Below are positions 5,675 to 7,858 of a stretch of DNA of 7,858 nucleotides, one piece after another (position 1 is the first letter of the stretch; every line of letters starts with the position of its first letter). The position numbers and the translations under genes were made by a program. The notes beneath the pieces were generated by a model. The model was not told where the DNA came from and made no database searches. It saw nothing but the letters and a program-made list of their open reading frames with translations. The stretch comes from Planctomycetales bacterium. GTDB taxonomy: Bacteria > Planctomycetota > Planctomycetia > Pirellulales > Thermoguttaceae. The DNA lies in NCBI GenBank assembly GCA_007122045.1, contig SKJM01000732.1:1-7858 (forward strand). Direction: 5' to 3'.

Positions 5675-5704
5675 TGGACAAATTGCTTTCTCGGTCGCGA
5701 TAAT
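5675..5704 (+). promoter_or_regulatory. Candidate sigma70 promoter TGGACA-N18-GATAAT for the glycoside hydrolase
   Basis: -35 TGGACA (5675-5680) and -10 GATAAT (5699-5704) are separated by 18 bp, one mismatch from consensus in each hexamer. The -35 overlaps the right arm of the inverted repeat CCAGG-GTTAT-CCTGG (5663-5677), a plausible regulator site. The leader would be about 200 nt, so a closer unrecognised promoter cannot be excluded. Confidence 0.4.
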
Positions 5705-5913
5705 TCGGGCAGTTTCCCCCTGAACGGCGACCTTCTCGCGAATGGTGCAGCCCTCCGTTCGTGGGATGTTCCAACCCTGGGACAATGTCGGGCCCGATCC
5801 AGATCGACTGGTTTTTGCCTCGGCTGAGTACCAGCGAGATGCTTTGGGGGGACGGACGGCTTGTGCCCCCGCCGGGTAATTGGGACCACCTCAATATTAG
5901 AAGGAGACGCATT

Positions 5914-7698
5914 ATGAACGCCCGTTACGGTTGGATTGTCGTTGTTGTCCTGCTGGTTTGGAGGGGGACTGCCGCCGGGGAGGATGCGCCGCGGGCGATC
6001 CGCCGCTCCGACGTCGTGTTCATGTACGATAACCCGGAAATGTACGAGCCATACGGCTGCACCGTGATGGGCTGGGCCGGGTGGGCGAATCGGGAGCACA
6101 TCGGGCGGGCCCGCGAGCGCGGCGTGCGGCTGTTTTCGGTAAGCGTCGGCTTCCGCACCGAGTTCCGCGGGATGATCGACTTCAGCGACGATTTCCTCGA
6201 CGCCGCCTGCCGCAACTTCGCCGGCGAGCCGTTCATCGTGCCCTGGCTGTGGGACCACGAGCACAAGGGCCAGCCCGCCTGGCACTTCTGCACCAACAGC
6301 CCCCTGTTCAGGGAGTTCCTGTACAGCCGGCTTCAGCAGCGGATGGCCCAGGAGCCCGACGGGCTGCACATCGACGACTACGAAGGCACGGCGGGCATGG
6401 TCACCTGGCAGCAGGCCTGCTTCTGCCGGCACTGCATGGCGGGCTTCCGCGATTACTTGAAGAACCTGCCCGCAGACCGCCGGGCCGACCTGGGGATCGG
6501 CGACCTCGACGGGTTCGACTATCGGCAGTTCCTGCTCGAGCAGGGCGTAACGGCCGACGACTACAACCGGCGGCGGGCGTCGCTCCCGCTGGCCGGCGAG
6601 TTCCTCGATTTTCACGTCCAGGCCGTCCACCAGTTTGTAGCCGAGTACCGCCGCCGCGGCGCCGAGCTGCGCGGCAAGCCCATCACGCTGAGCGTCAACT
6701 CGCCGCTGAGCCCCGCGCGGCGGCTGGTCATCGCGCCGCAGTTGAGCTACTTCTGCTGCGAGATCGGGCACGCGGCCGCGTCGCGGCAGTCGCCCACGCA
6801 CCCGATTTACATCTACAAGCTGGCCGACGCGGTCGACCGGCCGGTGACGGCCACGGCCAGCGGCCACGATTGGTCGTACGTGTCGGAGCACAATCTGACG
6901 GGGCTCATTCGCCACTGGGCGGCGCTGAGCTACGCGCACGGGCACATGCTCATGGCGCCGCACCGGCAGTGGTGCTACACGCAGGAGAAGGGCACCCACT
7001 GGGCCGAATTCCCGGCGGAGGAGTTGGCCTGGGTGTACCGGTTCGTTCGCCAAAGCGAGCGGCTGCTCGACCGGTACGAGGCCGTGGCGCCGGTGGGCGT
7101 GGTGTACGACGTAGCGGCGCAGCGGCAGGGCCGGGCCGACATTCGCCCCATCGCCGTCGCCCTGGCCGAGCGGAACGTGCCGTTCACTATTGCGATGGCG
7201 GGCGACGACTGGCTGCCCGACTACCGGCTCAGCGCCGAGCAGCTTGCCGGCTTCCGCGCCGTCGTGGTGCCGAAGGATCTTGCCATGGACGCCGAGCAGA
7301 AGGGGCTGCTCGAGGCGGCGGCCGACGAAGGCCGCCTGCTGACCTGGCCCGACGATGCGAAGTTGGAAACGCTGCTGCCGTCGCCGGTCGTGGTGAAGGG
7401 CTCGGAGCACGTGGCGGTTGTGCCGCGAGCGGTTCCCGACGATTCGGCGGCGCCGGTGGTCGTCCACCTGGTCAACCGCAGGTACGACGGGCAGGCCGAC
7501 GCCATGGTGCCGCAGCGCGACTTCACCGTGCGGCTGCGCGCCGACCTGTTCCCCGGCCGCACCATCACCCGGGCGACGCTGCACGCGCCGCGCGAGGAGC
7601 CGACCTCATGTACGCTGCGCACCGAGGGCGAGTACATCGAGTTGACCATTCCCCGGCTGGACCTGTGGGCGATTGTGGAGTTGGAAATGGCGGGATGA
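5914..7698 (+). CDS. Secreted GH42-like (beta-galactosidase-type) glycoside hydrolase
   Basis: 594 aa. ATG 5914 has AAGGAG (5901-5906) 7 nt upstream and begins a signal peptide (MNARYGWIVVVVLLVWRGTAAG, cleavage near 20-22); the longer in-frame upstream reading lacks both. Residues about 30-385 look like a TIM barrel, with GVRLFSVSVGFRTEF, FIVPWLWDHEH, a possible acid region GLHIDDYEGTAG (Asp155, Glu157), and SYFCCEIGH (Glu283). Cys169-x-Cys171-xx-Cys174 (ACFCRHCMAGFRDYL) with Cys126 matches the spacing of the structural zinc cysteines of GH42 enzymes. Residues about 391-490 (VAPVGVVYD, LPDYRLS, FRAVVVPKDLAM) look like the GATase-like GH42 trimerisation domain, and 495-594 a beta-rich C-terminal domain ending IPRLDLWAIVELE. 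The canonical Asn-Glu-Tyr-Gly acid motif is not seen, so assignment to GH42 itself rather than a relative is uncertain. Inferred role: extracytoplasmic oligosaccharide or glycoside breakdown. Confidence 0.88.
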   Translation: MNARYGWIVVVVLLVWRGTAAGEDAPRAIRRSDVVFMYDNPEMYEPYGCTVMGWAGWANREHIGRARERGVRLFSVSVGFRTEFRGMIDFSDDFLDAACRNFAGEPFIVPWLWDHEHKGQPAWHFCTNSPLFREFLYSRLQQRMAQEPDGLHIDDYEGTAGMVTWQQACFCRHCMAGFRDYLKNLPADRRADLGIGDLDGFDYRQFLLEQGVTADDYNRRRASLPLAGEFLDFHVQAVHQFVAEYRRRGAELRGKPITLSVNSPLSPARRLVIAPQLSYFCCEIGHAAASRQSPTHPIYIYKLADAVDRPVTATASGHDWSYVSEHNLTGLIRHWAALSYAHGHMLMAPHRQWCYTQEKGTHWAEFPAEELAWVYRFVRQSERLLDRYEAVAPVGVVYDVAAQRQGRADIRPIAVALAERNVPFTIAMAGDDWLPDYRLSAEQLAGFRAVVVPKDLAMDAEQKGLLEAAADEGRLLTWPDDAKLETLLPSPVVVKGSEHVAVVPRAVPDDSAAPVVVHLVNRRYDGQADAMVPQRDFTVRLRADLFPGRTITRATLHAPREEPTSCTLRTEGEYIELTIPRLDLWAIVELEMAG

Positions 7699-7706
7699 AC
7701 TGAACC

Positions 7707-7752
7707 GTGCAGGAAGGGAGGACGACGATGCCCGGCATCTTCCCCCCTGCAC
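7707..7752 (+). other. Compound inverted repeat downstream of the glycoside hydrolase
   Basis: Outer arms GTGCAGG (7707-7713) and CCTGCAC (7746-7752) pair perfectly. Inside them a G-rich stretch opposes a C-run (with a bulge), and an inner hairpin GATGC (7727-7731) / GCATC (7735-7739) closes the tip. It starts 9 nt after the hydrolase stop, so it may be a 3' processing or termination structure, though no T-tract follows. It also encloses a perfect Shine-Dalgarno and an ATG. Confidence 0.5.
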
Positions 7753-7760
7753 CCCCTTGA
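7728..7760 (+). CDS. Ten-codon ORF with strong Shine-Dalgarno (leader peptide or broken gene start)
   Basis: GGGAGG (7716-7721) lies 6 nt before ATG 7728. The frame reads MPGIFPPAPP and stops at TGA 7758-7760. The ribosome site is as good as those of the real genes here, yet the product is tiny. After the C6 run (7742-7747) another frame stays open to the window end and includes a hydrophobic LTYLLISASLMCG. A slip or mutation in the C-run could therefore join this start to a downstream gene. Otherwise it may be a leader peptide or chance. No function is assigned. Confidence 0.25.
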   Translation: MPGIFPPAPP

Positions 7761-7791
7761 CTTACCTGCTGATCTCAGCTAGTCTCATGTG

Positions 7792-7809
7792 CGGGTGGAA
7801 TTCCATCCG
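7792..7809. promoter_or_regulatory. 18-bp near-perfect palindrome CGGGTGGAA/TTCCATCCG
   Basis: Eight of nine arm positions are Watson-Crick complementary; 7795/7806 is the single G-T exception. The centre is GGAATTCC. It lies in non-coding DNA after the hydrolase and before whatever gene follows the right edge. Size and symmetry fit a dimeric regulator operator, but no regulator or promoter can be tied to it in the window. Confidence 0.35.
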
Positions 7810-7858
7810 GAACCTTTGCTCCCGTTTGCAGGCTTGGTGGTGTAAACTGAAGTCAACA

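Larger units (their letters stand above)
5479..5913. other. 435-bp divergent intergenic region between redoxin and glycoside hydrolase
   Basis: No gene is supported here; short open frames on both strands lack ribosome sites and protein-like composition. It contains a GC hairpin in the redoxin leader, a minus-strand -10 box, a G7 run (5644-5650), two small inverted repeats (5649-5661 and 5663-5677), and a plus-strand promoter candidate at 5675-5704. The remaining roughly 200 bp before the hydrolase start would be its 5' leader and shows no recognised riboswitch. Confidence 0.6.

Noticed and set aside
5761..5913. Upstream in-frame extension of the glycoside hydrolase to ATG 5761
   Set aside because: The extension lacks a ribosome site and would bury the signal peptide. 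AAGGAG and the hydrophobic N-terminus fix the start at 5914.
5653..7584. 643-codon minus-strand open frame opposite the glycoside hydrolase
   Set aside because: A long antisense frame is common in high-GC genes. The plus-strand frame has signal peptide, ribosome site, zinc cysteines and domain order; this one shows none.

Overview
The window looks like a high-GC bacterial chromosome fragment. It is most likely from the Planctomycetota or a related PVC lineage. That is an inference from three things: a secreted DUF1080 (3-keto-disaccharide hydrolase) protein, a secreted single-CPxx redoxin ending in GC(T/S)VKY, and a TPR-carrying STAND-like ATPase. All three families are abundant in that group. 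No rRNA, tRNA, CRISPR array or intact insertion sequence is visible.

Left half, minus strand (about 3220 down to 1): a two-gene operon of P-loop ATPases. The first gene (3129-1915, 404 aa) is an archaeal-type (PF01637-like) ATPase. Its stop overlaps the start of the second gene by 4 nt (ATGA). The second gene has no stop in the window and runs off the left edge (1918 to beyond 1, 639 residues visible). It has an ATPase domain, a winged helix and then TPR-like repeats of exactly 38 residues. The operon promoter lies inside an array of four CGTACG palindromes spaced exactly 16 bp apart (3160-3213). This paired-ATPase unit with a phased operator-like array is the best candidate in the window for an undescribed regulatory or conflict (defence-like) system. 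No effector gene is visible, so its function is unknown.

Middle (3224-3900): no intact gene. A minus-strand open stretch (3888-3592) without a usable start has a protein-like C-terminal half and may be a gene remnant. The rest is GC-rich sequence with poly-C and poly-G runs.

Right half: three secreted or exported proteins. DUF1080 protein (+, 3975-4679) and a redoxin (-, 5478-4894) converge on a short gap containing a GC-rich hairpin. The redoxin is divergent from a GH42-like glycoside hydrolase (+, 5914-7698), and their 435-bp intergenic region carries candidate promoters in both directions. The DUF1080 and GH42-like proteins suggest extracytoplasmic glycan breakdown. The redoxin is probably an independent thiol-redox function. 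The last 160 bp hold a compound inverted repeat enclosing a perfect Shine-Dalgarno and a ten-codon ORF, and an 18-bp near-perfect palindrome.
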